From the NCBI GenBank assembly GCA_023435225.1, contig JAEYRX010000051.1, forward strand, positions 8,226-72,225: a stretch of DNA of 64,000 bases. Direction: 5' to 3'. Below are positions 10,401 through 17,154 of this stretch, one piece after another. The translations under genes were made by a program, and so were the position numbers. Position 1 is the stretch's first letter. Each line of letters starts with the position of its first letter. The stretch is from Bacillota bacterium (lineage in GTDB: Bacteria > Bacillota > UBA4882 > UBA8346). The notes below the pieces were generated by a model, which ran no database searches, was not told where the DNA came from, and saw nothing but the letters and a program-made list of their open reading frames with translations.

Positions 10401-10551
10401 TCGGCGGGCCTTCATAAAAAATAAACCGGGGCGAACCTTCCCGTTCGGTTACGCTTCGTTCGGGAATTTTCTCCGTTTGCCAGTAATTGAGGATCTCCTC
10501 CTCTCTCTTCTTTACCGGCGCTTTAGTATCAACTTCTTTAAATTGGTGCAT
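7408..10551 (-). CDS. ileS: Isoleucyl-tRNA synthetase, type 2 (IleS2)
   Basis: 1047 residues. It charges tRNA-Ile. Class I signatures are visible: PPTANGKPGIHH (HIGH equivalent at 57-60) and KMSKS at 596-600. An editing (CP1) domain lies between, with TTTPWTLPSN and a GWDTHGLPVEIEVEK block upstream. Zinc-type Cys pairs occur (CSRCGTPLASHEV, CWRCDTPLLYY, CESC). The PG-I-HH form of HIGH, the ~1050 length and the absence of the bacterial PYANGDIHIGH form place it in the eukaryote-like IleS2 clade. Family members are known for low sensitivity to mupirocin; that is inferred here. The start at 10551 follows AGGAAGGGG. A T-box with a likely Ile specifier lies about 1 kb upstream, beyond the SpeE-like gene. 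Confidence 0.95.
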   Translation of the reverse strand: MHQFKEVDTKAPVKKREEEILNYWQTEKIPERSVTEREGSPRFIFYEGPPTANGKPGIHHVLARTLKDTVCRFKTMQGYQVHRKAGWDTHGLPVEIEVEKQLGISSKPEIEAYGIEPFNKKCRESVFTYEKEWRRMTERIGYWIDMDHPYITLDNNYIETAWWILKQYFDKGLIYEGHKIMPYCSRCGTPLASHEVSLGYKDETIDSIYVRMKVSGKEGEYFLVWTTTPWTLPSNVALAVNPEITYVKAKRADDDAIYIMVKERVDAVLGKETEILAEMKGSDLIGISYEQLLPFVKAGVNAFKVYGADFVSTEDGSGIVHIAPAFGEDDYQLGKKNDLPFLQPVDKEGKFTAEVTPWAGRFVREADLDITRYLKAEGKLFSKERLTHSYPYCWRCDTPLLYYGRKSWYIATTKYKDQMIACNKQINWFPEHVGKGRFGNWLENMIDWSLSRDRYWGTPLNIWKCESCSKLTSVGSRQELAERAIEKVDPQTIELHRPYIDEVHLKCECGGRMSRTSEVIDCWFDSGAMPYAQWHYPFENKDNFPELFPADFICEGIDQTRGWFYSLLSISVFLSGRPAYKNVMVNDLVLDKNGQKMSKSRGNAVEPWSLLEKYGADATRWYLLAVSPPWTPTRFDEDGVKEVFAKFFGTLQNVYSFFTLYANIDKADPAAYEIPVNEREEIDRWIISRLNSLVKSVRSDMESFELTRVVRAIQSFVIDDVSNWYVRRTRERFWASEMDNNKKSVYRTLWEVLLDVARLIAPFAPYMAEEIYQNLISDSKKLCSVHVELYPQAKEEYIKPDLEEHMGLVIDLVSLGRAARNKVQIKVRQPLAEILVDQKRQKVLTATEDLVKEELNVKAIKYVANPDEYVSYIVKPNFKVLGPKYGQLLKGIEAELAKEDAAKLVKTLRENGELNITVNGTPVSLKEEDVDIRTNEEGGYTVEMGRDNYVILNTAITPELIQEGFAREVVSKVQNMRKNAGFELTDRIELTYVADDEVATALKNFEKYVAEETLAVSVNRLEQIGEGFEKWDINGHEAFIKVVKAGQ

Positions 10552-10611
10552 GTTTTTCCCCTTCCTGAAATATAAAAATATTTATTTTAGCCTAAACCCG
10601 ATCCCTCGCCC

Positions 10612-10642
10612 TCGGCGGTAATCCTTCCATGGACCGCCGAAC
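10612..10642. repeat. GC-rich hairpin in the ileS leader
   Basis: TCGGCGGT pairs perfectly with ACCGCCGA around a 13-nt loop, in the 214-bp gap between the SpeE-like gene and ileS. A second weaker stem (ACCCTTA/TAAGGGT region) lies near 10720-10735. No T-box core is present here, so this is a structured leader or repeat of unknown role. Confidence 0.45.
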
Positions 10643-10765
10643 TTAAACCATCCTTGGTTCTGTCCTTAAAAAGGTAACCCTCGAGGTCAAAGTATTTAAG
10701 CTTACAACGCATGACCAATTCCCTTTAAGGGTAAGGGTCTTTTTATTTTAATTAGCCACAAAAGC

Positions 10766-11425
10766 CTAAACAGTATTGCCACAAATATAAATGAAAGCGG
10801 AAATCGTCTTTCCTTCACCATTATGATCCAATACCTCCACTTCCTCAACATCTCCATAAATCTCCGCTAAAGTCTGTCTTAATCCCGGTGAAACAGCGGC
10901 GGACCAAACTGTTAGAATTCCTTGAGGATTAAGTATTTCATTAATTTGCTTTAAATAATCGCTGGTATATAAGCCGGAATTGGATTCATGACTTAGCCAA
11001 CCAGGTCCGTTATCGATATCTAAAGCAATTAAATCGAACTTTTCTCTACAGTCATCACAATAACGAAGAAAATCCTGATTTTTAATACTAACCCGCTGGT
11101 CATTCAGTGATTGGGCCGAACCAAATATCAAATCGCTTTGATGCCATTCAATAAGCCGTTTTTCCAATTCAACAATAGTTACTCTTGAAACTATAGTTGT
11201 CTCTAAAGCAACTTTAAGGGAAAACCCTAATCCAAGTCCGGCAACCAATACTTTAAGATTATTGCGCGGCCTTAATTTCTCCAATCCTAATTTAATCAAA
11301 GCTTTTGAAGAATCCCCACTGGCTGAAGACATCAAAAACTGCCCGTCGACTATAATCTCATAACCAGCCAAACCTTGCCGTAAAACAATCTCTCCGTTCT
11401 CAGTGTTTTCTCTGGCAATAATCAT
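10766..11425 (-). CDS. Spermidine-synthase-like class I methyltransferase-fold protein
   Basis: 219 residues. The N-terminal beta-strands (GEIVLRQGLAGYEIIVDGQFLMSS) followed by a Rossmann core with VLVAGLGLGFSLKVAL (glycine loop, about 59-74), VTIVELEKRLIEWH and FDLIALDIDNGP match SpeE-like aminopropyl/methyl-transferase folds. The canonical SpeE motif GGGDG is replaced by GLGLG, so polyamine synthesis is not assured. Similar short proteins are usually annotated as spermidine synthase-like. It lies directly downstream of a T-box and upstream of ileS on the same strand, so it may be co-transcribed with the synthetase. Substrate unknown. Confidence 0.6.
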   Translation of the reverse strand: MIIARENTENGEIVLRQGLAGYEIIVDGQFLMSSASGDSSKALIKLGLEKLRPRNNLKVLVAGLGLGFSLKVALETTIVSRVTIVELEKRLIEWHQSDLIFGSAQSLNDQRVSIKNQDFLRYCDDCREKFDLIALDIDNGPGWLSHESNSGLYTSDYLKQINEILNPQGILTVWSAAVSPGLRQTLAEIYGDVEEVEVLDHNGEGKTISAFIYICGNTV

Positions 11426-11449
11426 ATTGGCCTCATTCTTTTAGGCGGT

Positions 11450-11530
11450 AGGCATTGGGCAGTAGGCATTAAAAAATTCTAATAGGTTGTTTTTGTATTA
11501 CTATTGCCTAATGCCTGTAGCCTATTGCCT
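11450..11530. repeat. Short-word inverted repeat (GGCATT/TATTGCC type)
   Basis: GGCGGTAGGCATTGGGCAGTAGGCATT is followed after about 30 bp by its imperfect complement built of ATTGCCTAATGCCTGTAGCCTATTGCC. It forms a long hairpin between the T-box terminator and the SpeE-like gene. Confidence 0.55.
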
Positions 11531-11534
11531 GATT

Positions 11535-11772
11535 AAATAAAAAACCCGCCCCAAAATTGGGACGAGTGTTTATTACCCGCGGTACCACCCAGCTTAAAAG
11601 CGGTTGCTTTTCGCTTGTATTCGATAACGGCGAAGACCGGCGTTTCCTACTTTGACTTGCACCTTCGGAACGCAACTCCAGGGTGATTTTCCCATACCAT
11701 TCAGCGCCGGCTTTCACCTGCCCCGGCTCTCTTCGGCTTTTTGGCTACGGTACTCTTCCCTTTCACTGTTTT
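11535..11772 (-). promoter_or_regulatory. T-box riboswitch, probable isoleucine specifier
   Basis: Reading the minus strand: AGAGAGCCGGGGCAGGTGAAAGCCGG (stem I), then a specifier-loop region GAAAATCACCCTGGAG, and the T-box core GGGTGGTACCGCGGG at about 11577-11592. A terminator follows, CCC-AATT-GGG with GGGCGGGTTTTTT. The core is diagnostic of uncharged-tRNA sensing. ATC in the specifier loop suggests tRNA-Ile, fitting the downstream ileS; the assignment of the codon is by eye. The first gene downstream is the SpeE-like gene, not ileS. Confidence 0.88.
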
Positions 11773-11777
11773 TAGTT

Positions 11778-12005
11778 ATATATGTTGCAATAAGATTTTT
11801 TATTATGGATTTTCTAAGCAACATATATTTCCTTGATTCATAACGTATTTATATTCAATGATGCTTGTTATTTACAAAATTTTGGTTTTAAACATTCGTT
11901 ACTTTGTAAATAACTCAAAAAAGTTCAACGATTTTGCCATTCACAGCCAGCTTTAAGGATGTGAATGTTTTACCTAAAGCTTTTTTCAACTTATATCTAA
12001 ATTAG
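11778..12005. repeat. Cluster of three hairpin repeats upstream of the T-box
   Basis: Three successive inverted repeats fill this gap. First, ATATATGTTGC/GCAACATATAT at 11778-11828. Second, GTTATTTACAAA/TTTGTAAATAAC at 11867-11914, preceded by ATATTCAATGATGCTT, a leader also seen before the hairpin nested at 34328. Third, CATTCACA...TGTGAATG near 11938-11968, ending TTCAACTTATAT like the TA-flanked family. No coding capacity. Confidence 0.6.
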
Positions 12006-12387
12006 CATAATTATAATATATTCAGCTATACTCGTCAACCGGTCGACAATACTTACTAATAAATAAAGCCGCAATTGATTAGTATTCTACAAATAAGCCG
12101 AAAATCTTTGCTAATCCACAGGTGTTAAAAGCATTAAAACATGATATATTAAACAATACGAAGCTTAGTATACCGAGAAGCCGGTAATCCAAGTTTCGCG
12201 TCAAGACTTATCCGTTAAACCGCAGATCGTATTCATGGGATCTTTCGGCAACAGTTTTGGGGAGAAATTTAACCTACCCAAGACGGAGAAGTAAGAAAGG
12301 AATAATTGCCATTCAACGGCCGTCCCTTTATTATTAAATCCGATCCACAAACTCCTTTAGCAATAGGAGAAATCTTAATTTGGTTAT
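12006..12387. other. Gene-free stretch upstream of the 98-bp elements
   Basis: No convincing gene. One open frame begins near 12306 (PFNGRPFIIKSDPQTPLAIGE) and stays open through the 98-bp element that follows. It has no ribosome binding site and no recognisable relative, so it is probably a relic. Nothing else was recognised. Confidence 0.35.
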
Positions 12388-12391
12388 CTAG

Positions 12392-12489
12392 GGAAGCGCT
12401 GATTAATCCGGTTTTGTGCGAGCAAATATGCGGCATTAGGCATTTTGCGAAGCACAAAATCGTCACTTATTCAATTAATCAGCGCTTCC
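12392..12489 (+). mobile_element. 98-bp MITE-like element, copy 1, TSD CTAG
   Basis: Terminal inverted repeats GGAAGCGCTGATTAAT/ATTAATCAGCGCTTCC flank a core that also folds (GATTTTGTGC/GCACAAAATC type). Direct repeats CTAG at 12388-12391 and 12490-12493 are the target-site duplication. Together with copies at 12625 and 19206 the targets fit YTAR, the duplication made by IS5-group transposases. Confidence 0.85.
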
Positions 12490-12624
12490 CTAGACTTTTA
12501 ATATCATCGTTGGCCATTAATCTATTGTTAACTTTACATCGGCTCTAAAATGAGTTAATATTAACTAAATTTGGTAATTGGAAAATTTTATATGAAAGGT
12601 CGAACTAATTTCATTCCTAACTAA

Positions 12625-12722
12625 GGAAGCGCTGATTAATCCGATTTTGTGCAAGCAAATATGCGGTATTAGGCATTTTGCGAAGCACAAAATCGTCACT
12701 TATTCAATTAATCAGCGCTTCC
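12625..12722 (+). mobile_element. 98-bp MITE-like element, copy 2, TSD CTAA
   Basis: Same orientation as copy 1 and nearly identical over 98 bp. Direct repeats CTAA lie at 12621-12624 and 12723-12726. It is 135 bp downstream of copy 1, in the leader region of the pantothenate operon. Confidence 0.85.
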
Positions 12723-12837
12723 CTAAAAAATAACATTGTCCTTATTATTAAACGTCCGGCTCTAATCTTCAATAGAGACCATACGGTTACCGGAAATGTT
12801 AGTTTATAAAAAAAATCAAGCATTTTAGTATTCTGCT

Positions 12838-12931
12838 TTGATCCTGCGTGACAGAGACGGAATCAAGAAATGGCGCTATTGCAGTTTGTAAAATTATGCC
12901 TTCTTGACGATGTCGGGAAGGTTTTTTTATG
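12838..12931 (+). promoter_or_regulatory. Structured leader and attenuator of the pan operon (candidate pan RNA motif)
   Basis: Upstream of panB, CTGC (12845) can pair with GCAG (about 12882) around GACAGAGACGGAATC. Downstream, CCTTC pairs with GAAGG followed by seven T residues, a factor-independent terminator ending near 12929. TCAAGAA (about 12863) can alternatively pair with TTCTTGA inside the terminator stem, giving an antiterminator. A pan RNA motif before panBCD is known in Bacillota. My match to it is by position and general form only. Confidence 0.5.
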
Positions 12932-12954
12932 TTAAAAATTAAGGAGTTGAAATA

Positions 12955-13791
12955 ATGGGTAGAAAAGTAACAGTAGCTCATTTTCAAAGAATGAAGGACG
13001 CAGGTGAAAAAATCACCATATTAACCGCCTATGATTACACCATGGCCAAAATAATAGACGGAAGTGAAGTTGAGGCGATCCTGGTCGGGGATTCGCTGGG
13101 TATGGTTATGCTGGGTTATCCTGATACAACTCAGGTTTCCATGGATGACATGTTACACCATTTAAAAGCCGTAAGCCGAGGTACGGATTGGGCCATGCTC
13201 ATTAGCGATATGCCGTTTTTATCATATCATCTCGGTGTTGAACAAAGTGTCGTAAATGCAGGCCGGTTAATCCGGGAAGGGCACGCCCAAGCGGTCAAGT
13301 TGGAAGGCGGGCGAGAAATAGTTTCGGAGATCCGCGCTATTATTCGAGCGGGTATTCCGGTAATGGGGCATTTGGGTCTAACCCCCCAATCTATTCATAA
13401 ATTAGGGGGTTACTTTGTTCAAGGTAAAAGTAAGGAACAGGCGGAAAAGCTAATTGCGGACGCCAAAGCGTTGGAGGAGGCAGGAGTATTTGCGATCGTG
13501 TTGGAATGCGTCCCCGCCGAGTTAGCCGCTGTTATTACCCGGAAAATTTCCGTCCCTACTATCGGCATCGGGGCCGGGGCCGGATGCGATGGCCAGGTGC
13601 TGGTAACTCAGGACATGATCGGCTTATACCAAGGTAAAGTTGCCAAATTTGTAAAACAATATACAAATGCCAATCAATTCATCAATACGGCGGTATCTCA
13701 ATTTGTCCGGGATGTTAAAGCCGGTATTTTCCCGGCGGCGGAACACAGTTACCGAATGGAAAACGATCAATTATACGGAGCTGAAAAATGA
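12955..13791 (+). CDS. panB: 3-methyl-2-oxobutanoate hydroxymethyltransferase
   Basis: 278 residues, full length for PanB. It transfers a hydroxymethyl group from methylene-tetrahydrofolate to 2-oxoisovalerate, giving ketopantoate. Family blocks: MLTAYD-like ILTAYDYTMAKIIDG, metal-binding LVGDSLGMVMLGYPDT (about 41-56), ISDMPFLSYH, KLEGG (112-116), GHLGLTPQS and GIGAGAGCDGQVLV. The start follows AAGGAG by 6 nt. First gene of panB-panC-panD-kinase-coaBC; it overlaps panC by 4 nt (ATGA). Confidence 0.97.
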   Translation: MGRKVTVAHFQRMKDAGEKITILTAYDYTMAKIIDGSEVEAILVGDSLGMVMLGYPDTTQVSMDDMLHHLKAVSRGTDWAMLISDMPFLSYHLGVEQSVVNAGRLIREGHAQAVKLEGGREIVSEIRAIIRAGIPVMGHLGLTPQSIHKLGGYFVQGKSKEQAEKLIADAKALEEAGVFAIVLECVPAELAAVITRKISVPTIGIGAGAGCDGQVLVTQDMIGLYQGKVAKFVKQYTNANQFINTAVSQFVRDVKAGIFPAAEHSYRMENDQLYGAEK

Positions 13792-14636
13792 TGCAACAGT
13801 TTACTCAAATCAATGAAATAAAGACTTATTTACACCAATATCAAACAGCTGGTAAAACAATCGGGTTGGTCCCGACCATGGGATATTTGCATGAGGGGCA
13901 TCTCTCCCTTATCAGCCGTTCGGTGGCGGAAAATGACATCACCGTAGTAAGTATTTTCGTAAATCCAATCCAATTCGGACCCACGGAAGATCTGGATGAA
14001 TACCCTCGCGACCTTGAACGGGATTTAAAGCTAATCCGGGGAGCCGGGGCAGCGGTAGTCTTTACTCCGGATACCACTGAAATGTATGGTGATAACTATC
14101 TCACTCATGTTCATGTCGACAAAATCACCACCGTCCTTTGCGGTGTATCCCGCCCCGGTCACTTTCAGGGAGTAACTACCGTAGTGACCAAACTATTCAA
14201 TATTATCCGCCCGGATAAAGCTTATTTCGGGCAGAAAGACGGCCAACAGGCGCTGGTGGTTAAAAAAATGGCCCAAGACTTAAATATGGATGTAGAAATC
14301 ATTGTTTGCCCGACAGTCAGAGAAAGCGACGGACTGGCCATGAGTTCCCGGAATTCTTATTTAAGTGAAGAAGAACGAGCCCAAGCGCCGGTGCTTTTTC
14401 AAGCGTTGACAGCCGCTGAGAATCTAATTAAAAACGGCATAACCGATAAGGCTTCAATTAAAAATCAGATGGAAGCCATGATCCGTAATAAGTCTCAAGC
14501 GGACATCGAATATATTTCTATAGTTGAACCCTTATCATTACAGGAAATCGCTAAAGTTTCCGGGCCGGTAATGATCGCGCTGGCTGTAAAATTCGGCGCC
14601 ACCCGGCTTATTGATAATATTTTAGTGGAGGTTTAA
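13788..14636 (+). CDS. panC: Pantothenate synthetase
   Basis: 282 residues. It condenses pantoate with beta-alanine using ATP. The nucleotidyl-transferase HIGH motif is seen as PTMGYLHEGHLSLI (about 30-43), then VNPIQFGPTEDLDEYPR, FGQKDGQQ and MSSRNSYLS (KMSKS equivalent). The start overlaps the panB stop (ATGA), so translation is coupled. It supplies pantothenate from the PanB and PanD products; the separate ketopantoate reductase (panE or ilvC) is not in this window. Confidence 0.97.
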   Translation: MMQQFTQINEIKTYLHQYQTAGKTIGLVPTMGYLHEGHLSLISRSVAENDITVVSIFVNPIQFGPTEDLDEYPRDLERDLKLIRGAGAAVVFTPDTTEMYGDNYLTHVHVDKITTVLCGVSRPGHFQGVTTVVTKLFNIIRPDKAYFGQKDGQQALVVKKMAQDLNMDVEIIVCPTVRESDGLAMSSRNSYLSEEERAQAPVLFQALTAAENLIKNGITDKASIKNQMEAMIRNKSQADIEYISIVEPLSLQEIAKVSGPVMIALAVKFGATRLIDNILVEV

Positions 14637-14641
14637 ACATT

Positions 14642-14998
14642 ATGTTCGTGGAAATGATGCAAGCGAAAATTCACCGGGCAACGGTAACAGATGCTAATTT
14701 GAACTATATCGGGAGTATTACGATTGACGAGGCTTTACTAAAGGCATCGGGAATTTTACCCCACCAAAAAGTGCATGTTTTGGATATCAATAACGGAGCC
14801 AGGTTTGAAACATACACTTTGGCGGGTGAACCCCACAGCGGCATCGTTACTCTAAACGGAGCGGCGGCCCGTCTGGTGCAGCCCAAGGATCTCATCATCA
14901 TCATCACCTATGCCTGGATAGACGCTAATGAAGCTGCCGTTCACCAGCCGAAAGTGGTTTTCGTCAATGAGCGAAATCAAATAATTGAACACCGGTAA
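14642..14998 (+). CDS. panD: Aspartate 1-decarboxylase
   Basis: 118 residues, a pyruvoyl-dependent enzyme making beta-alanine from aspartate. The self-cleavage site Gly-Ser is present in NYIGSITID (Gly24-Ser25 in the mature numbering used for the family, here about residues 22-24). Other family residues visible are KIHRATVTDANLNY, HVLDINNGARFETY and GEPHSGIVTLNGAAARLVQPKD. It starts 5 nt after the panC stop, within the operon. No PanZ-type maturation factor is seen, consistent with bacterial enzymes that self-process. Confidence 0.97.
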   Translation: MFVEMMQAKIHRATVTDANLNYIGSITIDEALLKASGILPHQKVHVLDINNGARFETYTLAGEPHSGIVTLNGAAARLVQPKDLIIIITYAWIDANEAAVHQPKVVFVNERNQIIEHR

Positions 14999-15013
14999 AA
15001 AAGGACTGCTCCT

Positions 15014-15511
15014 ATGGAAAAACGGATATTAATATTTTTCGGCAAAACCGGAGCCGGTAAAGATTATGTAGCTAACCTATTTGCCAAAGAATTTGGTTTT
15101 TACATATATGATGCCGACACTGATCTAACGCCGGAGATGATTTATGCAATCAAACATCAACTTGAGTTTACGGAGGAAATGAGAGCCCGCTATTTTGAAG
15201 TCGTGGCTCTCCGGATGAACGAGCTGCTGGAAATCAACAAAAAGATTGTTATGACCCAAGGTCTATTTAAAAACAAGAACCGCCATGAGTTAATGAATAT
15301 ATTTCCGTTCGCTGAATGGATCTGGGTGGAAGCTGATGAAAACATTATTGTCGAAAGAGTATTGCAAAGAAAAAGTTTGGTGACTTTGGAATATGCGCGA
15401 AAAATTAATAAATTTTTTGAAGAACCGGATTTTAGCTGTTACAAACTCTTAAACAACCTTGGCGAACCGGAATTAATGGCCCAAATTAATGCTATTATGT
15501 CGTGTACTTAG
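15014..15511 (+). CDS. P-loop kinase-like protein in the pantothenate/CoA cluster
   Basis: 165 residues with a Walker A motif GKTGAGKD at 10-17 and an adenylate/gluconate-kinase-like layout (DADTDLTPEM, then MTQGLFKNKNRHEL and a WVEADENIIVERVLQRKS lid-type segment). It starts 15 nt after panD, so it is co-transcribed with panBCD and is followed by coaBC. Position suggests a step in CoA synthesis, but it is not a recognisable CoaA, CoaX or CoaE. The closest folds are gluconokinase, shikimate kinase and dephospho-CoA kinase. The substrate is unknown. Confidence 0.6.
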   Translation: MEKRILIFFGKTGAGKDYVANLFAKEFGFYIYDADTDLTPEMIYAIKHQLEFTEEMRARYFEVVALRMNELLEINKKIVMTQGLFKNKNRHELMNIFPFAEWIWVEADENIIVERVLQRKSLVTLEYARKINKFFEEPDFSCYKLLNNLGEPELMAQINAIMSCT

Positions 15512-15571
15512 TGAGTTTCACTGTTGAAATTTATTTATTAGCTCTGTTATTCACAGTTGTCCATTCATTAT

Positions 15572-15654
15572 TCTCGCGCAGAGGCGCTGAGGCGCAAAGA
15601 AAAAAATAAATAATTTGTTATTAAACCTCTGCGCCTTTGCGCCTCTGCGCGAGA
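15572..15654. repeat. Inverted repeat of CTCTGCGCC words
   Basis: CTCGCGCAGAGGCGCTGAGGCGCAAAG and, after an AT-rich loop, CTTTGCGCCTCTGCGCGAG (imperfect palindrome, about 83 bp). It lies between the P-loop kinase gene and coaBC. This GC-rich word repeat is a known kind of intergenic hairpin in environmental genomes. Confidence 0.7.
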
Positions 15655-15749
15655 TATTCTTTTTCTTAGAAACCGATATTTTAATCAACCATTCTTAAGA
15701 ACATAGCCGATTTATTTTACAATAATCCAATACTTTTGAAAGAAAGAAT

Positions 15750-16955
15750 GTGATACTTTTGCTGCAAAATAAAAACATCCTGCTTGGCGTAACCGGTGGG
15801 ATCGCTGCTTATAAAGCCTGCGATATCGTGAGCAGTCTCAAAAAATTGAATACCAACATCGATGTGATCATGACCAAAGCCGCCACTGAGTTCATTACCC
15901 CGCTGGCTTTACAGAGTATCAGTCAAAACAAAGTAACGGTAGATATGTTTGCAACCCCTAATCATTGGGAGATTGAACATATCTCATTGGCCAAAAAAGT
16001 CGACTTGGTAGTTATCGCCCCGGCCACTGCCGATATTATCGGTAAAATCGCCCATGGGATAGCCGATGACATGCTTTCCACGACAGTGATGGCTACCAAA
16101 GCCCCAATTCTGATTGTTCCGGCGATGAATACCAATATGTACACCAACTTCATAGTTCAGGCGAATATCGAAAAACTTAAAAACGCTGGATATTTGTTTA
16201 TCGAACCGGAAACCGGACGGCTGGCTTGCGGTGATACCGGCATAGGTAAACTAGCCCCGGTGGAAACAATTGTTAATACGATTGCCAAATTGCTCACCGA
16301 TCCCAAACACTTCTCCGGTAAAAAGATCCTAATCACCGCTGGTCCTACCCGTGAACCGATTGATCCTGTTCGGTTTATCTCCAACCATTCTTCCGGTAAG
16401 ATGGGTTATGCCCTAGCTAAAGCAGCCGTGGAACAAGGCGGAGACGTAACTTTAATCTCAGGACCGGTATTACTGGAAAAACCCGGAGGACTACAATTTT
16501 TTATCCCGGTTGAATCCGCCGCCGAAATGCATCGGGCGGTAATGGACTGTTTTCCGGAGATGGATGTTATCATTATGACGGCTGCCGTTGCTGATTACAG
16601 GCCTAAACTAAAGGCAGCCGAGAAAATAAAAAAGCAAGACGACAATTATACTGTTGAACTGGAACGGACTACCGACATCTTGGCGGAGCTTGGAAAGGTT
16701 AAGGGAGACAAAATCCTGGTTGGTTTTGCGGCGGAGACCCAAAATGTAATGGAATATGCCCAAGAAAAACTAACTCGAAAGAACTTAGACCTGATTGTGG
16801 CCAATGATCTGACCCAAGAGGGAGCAGGTTTTGAGGTGGAGACCAATATTGTCAAAATTATCGACCGCGCAGGTCAAGTTGAAGAGTTGCCCTTGATGAG
16901 CAAACTGGAACTTGCACGAGTGATACTTGGTAAGATTAAGGAATTAATGTATTAG
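15750..16955 (+). CDS. coaBC: Bifunctional phosphopantothenoylcysteine decarboxylase/phosphopantothenate-cysteine ligase
   Basis: 401 residues. The N-terminal flavoprotein domain (about 1-185) makes 4'-phosphopantetheine: GVTGGIAAYKACD, HIS in EIEHISLAKKVD (active-site His), PAMNTNMY and ACGDTGIGKLA. The C-terminal ligase domain (about 190-401) couples cysteine: ILITAGPTREPIDPVRFISNHSSGKMG and TAAVADYRP. It reads from a GTG at 15750 (GAAAGAATGTG context); an in-frame start slightly downstream is possible. It ends the CoA cluster. The stop codon lies inside a terminal inverted repeat (16952-17071). Confidence 0.95.
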   Translation: MILLLQNKNILLGVTGGIAAYKACDIVSSLKKLNTNIDVIMTKAATEFITPLALQSISQNKVTVDMFATPNHWEIEHISLAKKVDLVVIAPATADIIGKIAHGIADDMLSTTVMATKAPILIVPAMNTNMYTNFIVQANIEKLKNAGYLFIEPETGRLACGDTGIGKLAPVETIVNTIAKLLTDPKHFSGKKILITAGPTREPIDPVRFISNHSSGKMGYALAKAAVEQGGDVTLISGPVLLEKPGGLQFFIPVESAAEMHRAVMDCFPEMDVIIMTAAVADYRPKLKAAEKIKKQDDNYTVELERTTDILAELGKVKGDKILVGFAAETQNVMEYAQEKLTRKNLDLIVANDLTQEGAGFEVETNIVKIIDRAGQVEELPLMSKLELARVILGKIKELMY

Positions 16956-17071
16956 TGCATAGCCTAAATACGGCTATCAATATATTGTATCGAAATGCTA
17001 AATTTTTCAATTATGAAAATCCCTTAATTATTGAAAATCCTTTAATCGCGAATTACACCAATATGCACTAA
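16952..17071. repeat. 120-bp TA-flanked inverted-repeat element overlapping the coaBC stop
   Basis: TTAGTGCATA at 16952-16961 and TATGCACTAA at 17062-17071 are perfect inverted ends, each flanked by TA. The interior carries part of the TATTGTAT family (GGCTATCAATATATTGTATCG, then AATTATGAAAATCCCTTAATTA). The coaBC stop TAG (16953-16955) lies in the left end. Confidence 0.6.
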
Positions 17072-17154
17072 TAATTTCTTAATGAATGTATCCGAAACAT
17101 CAATTACCGAATATTTAAGCATCTATTCATAATGAGTCCACATTCGAAGGACTT

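Noticed and set aside
12306..12548. Open frame through the first 98-bp element (PFNGRPFIIKSDPQ...)
   Set aside because: No ribosome binding site, no family recognised, and the frame crosses a mobile element; with the element removed it is only about 46 codons. Treated as relic or chance.
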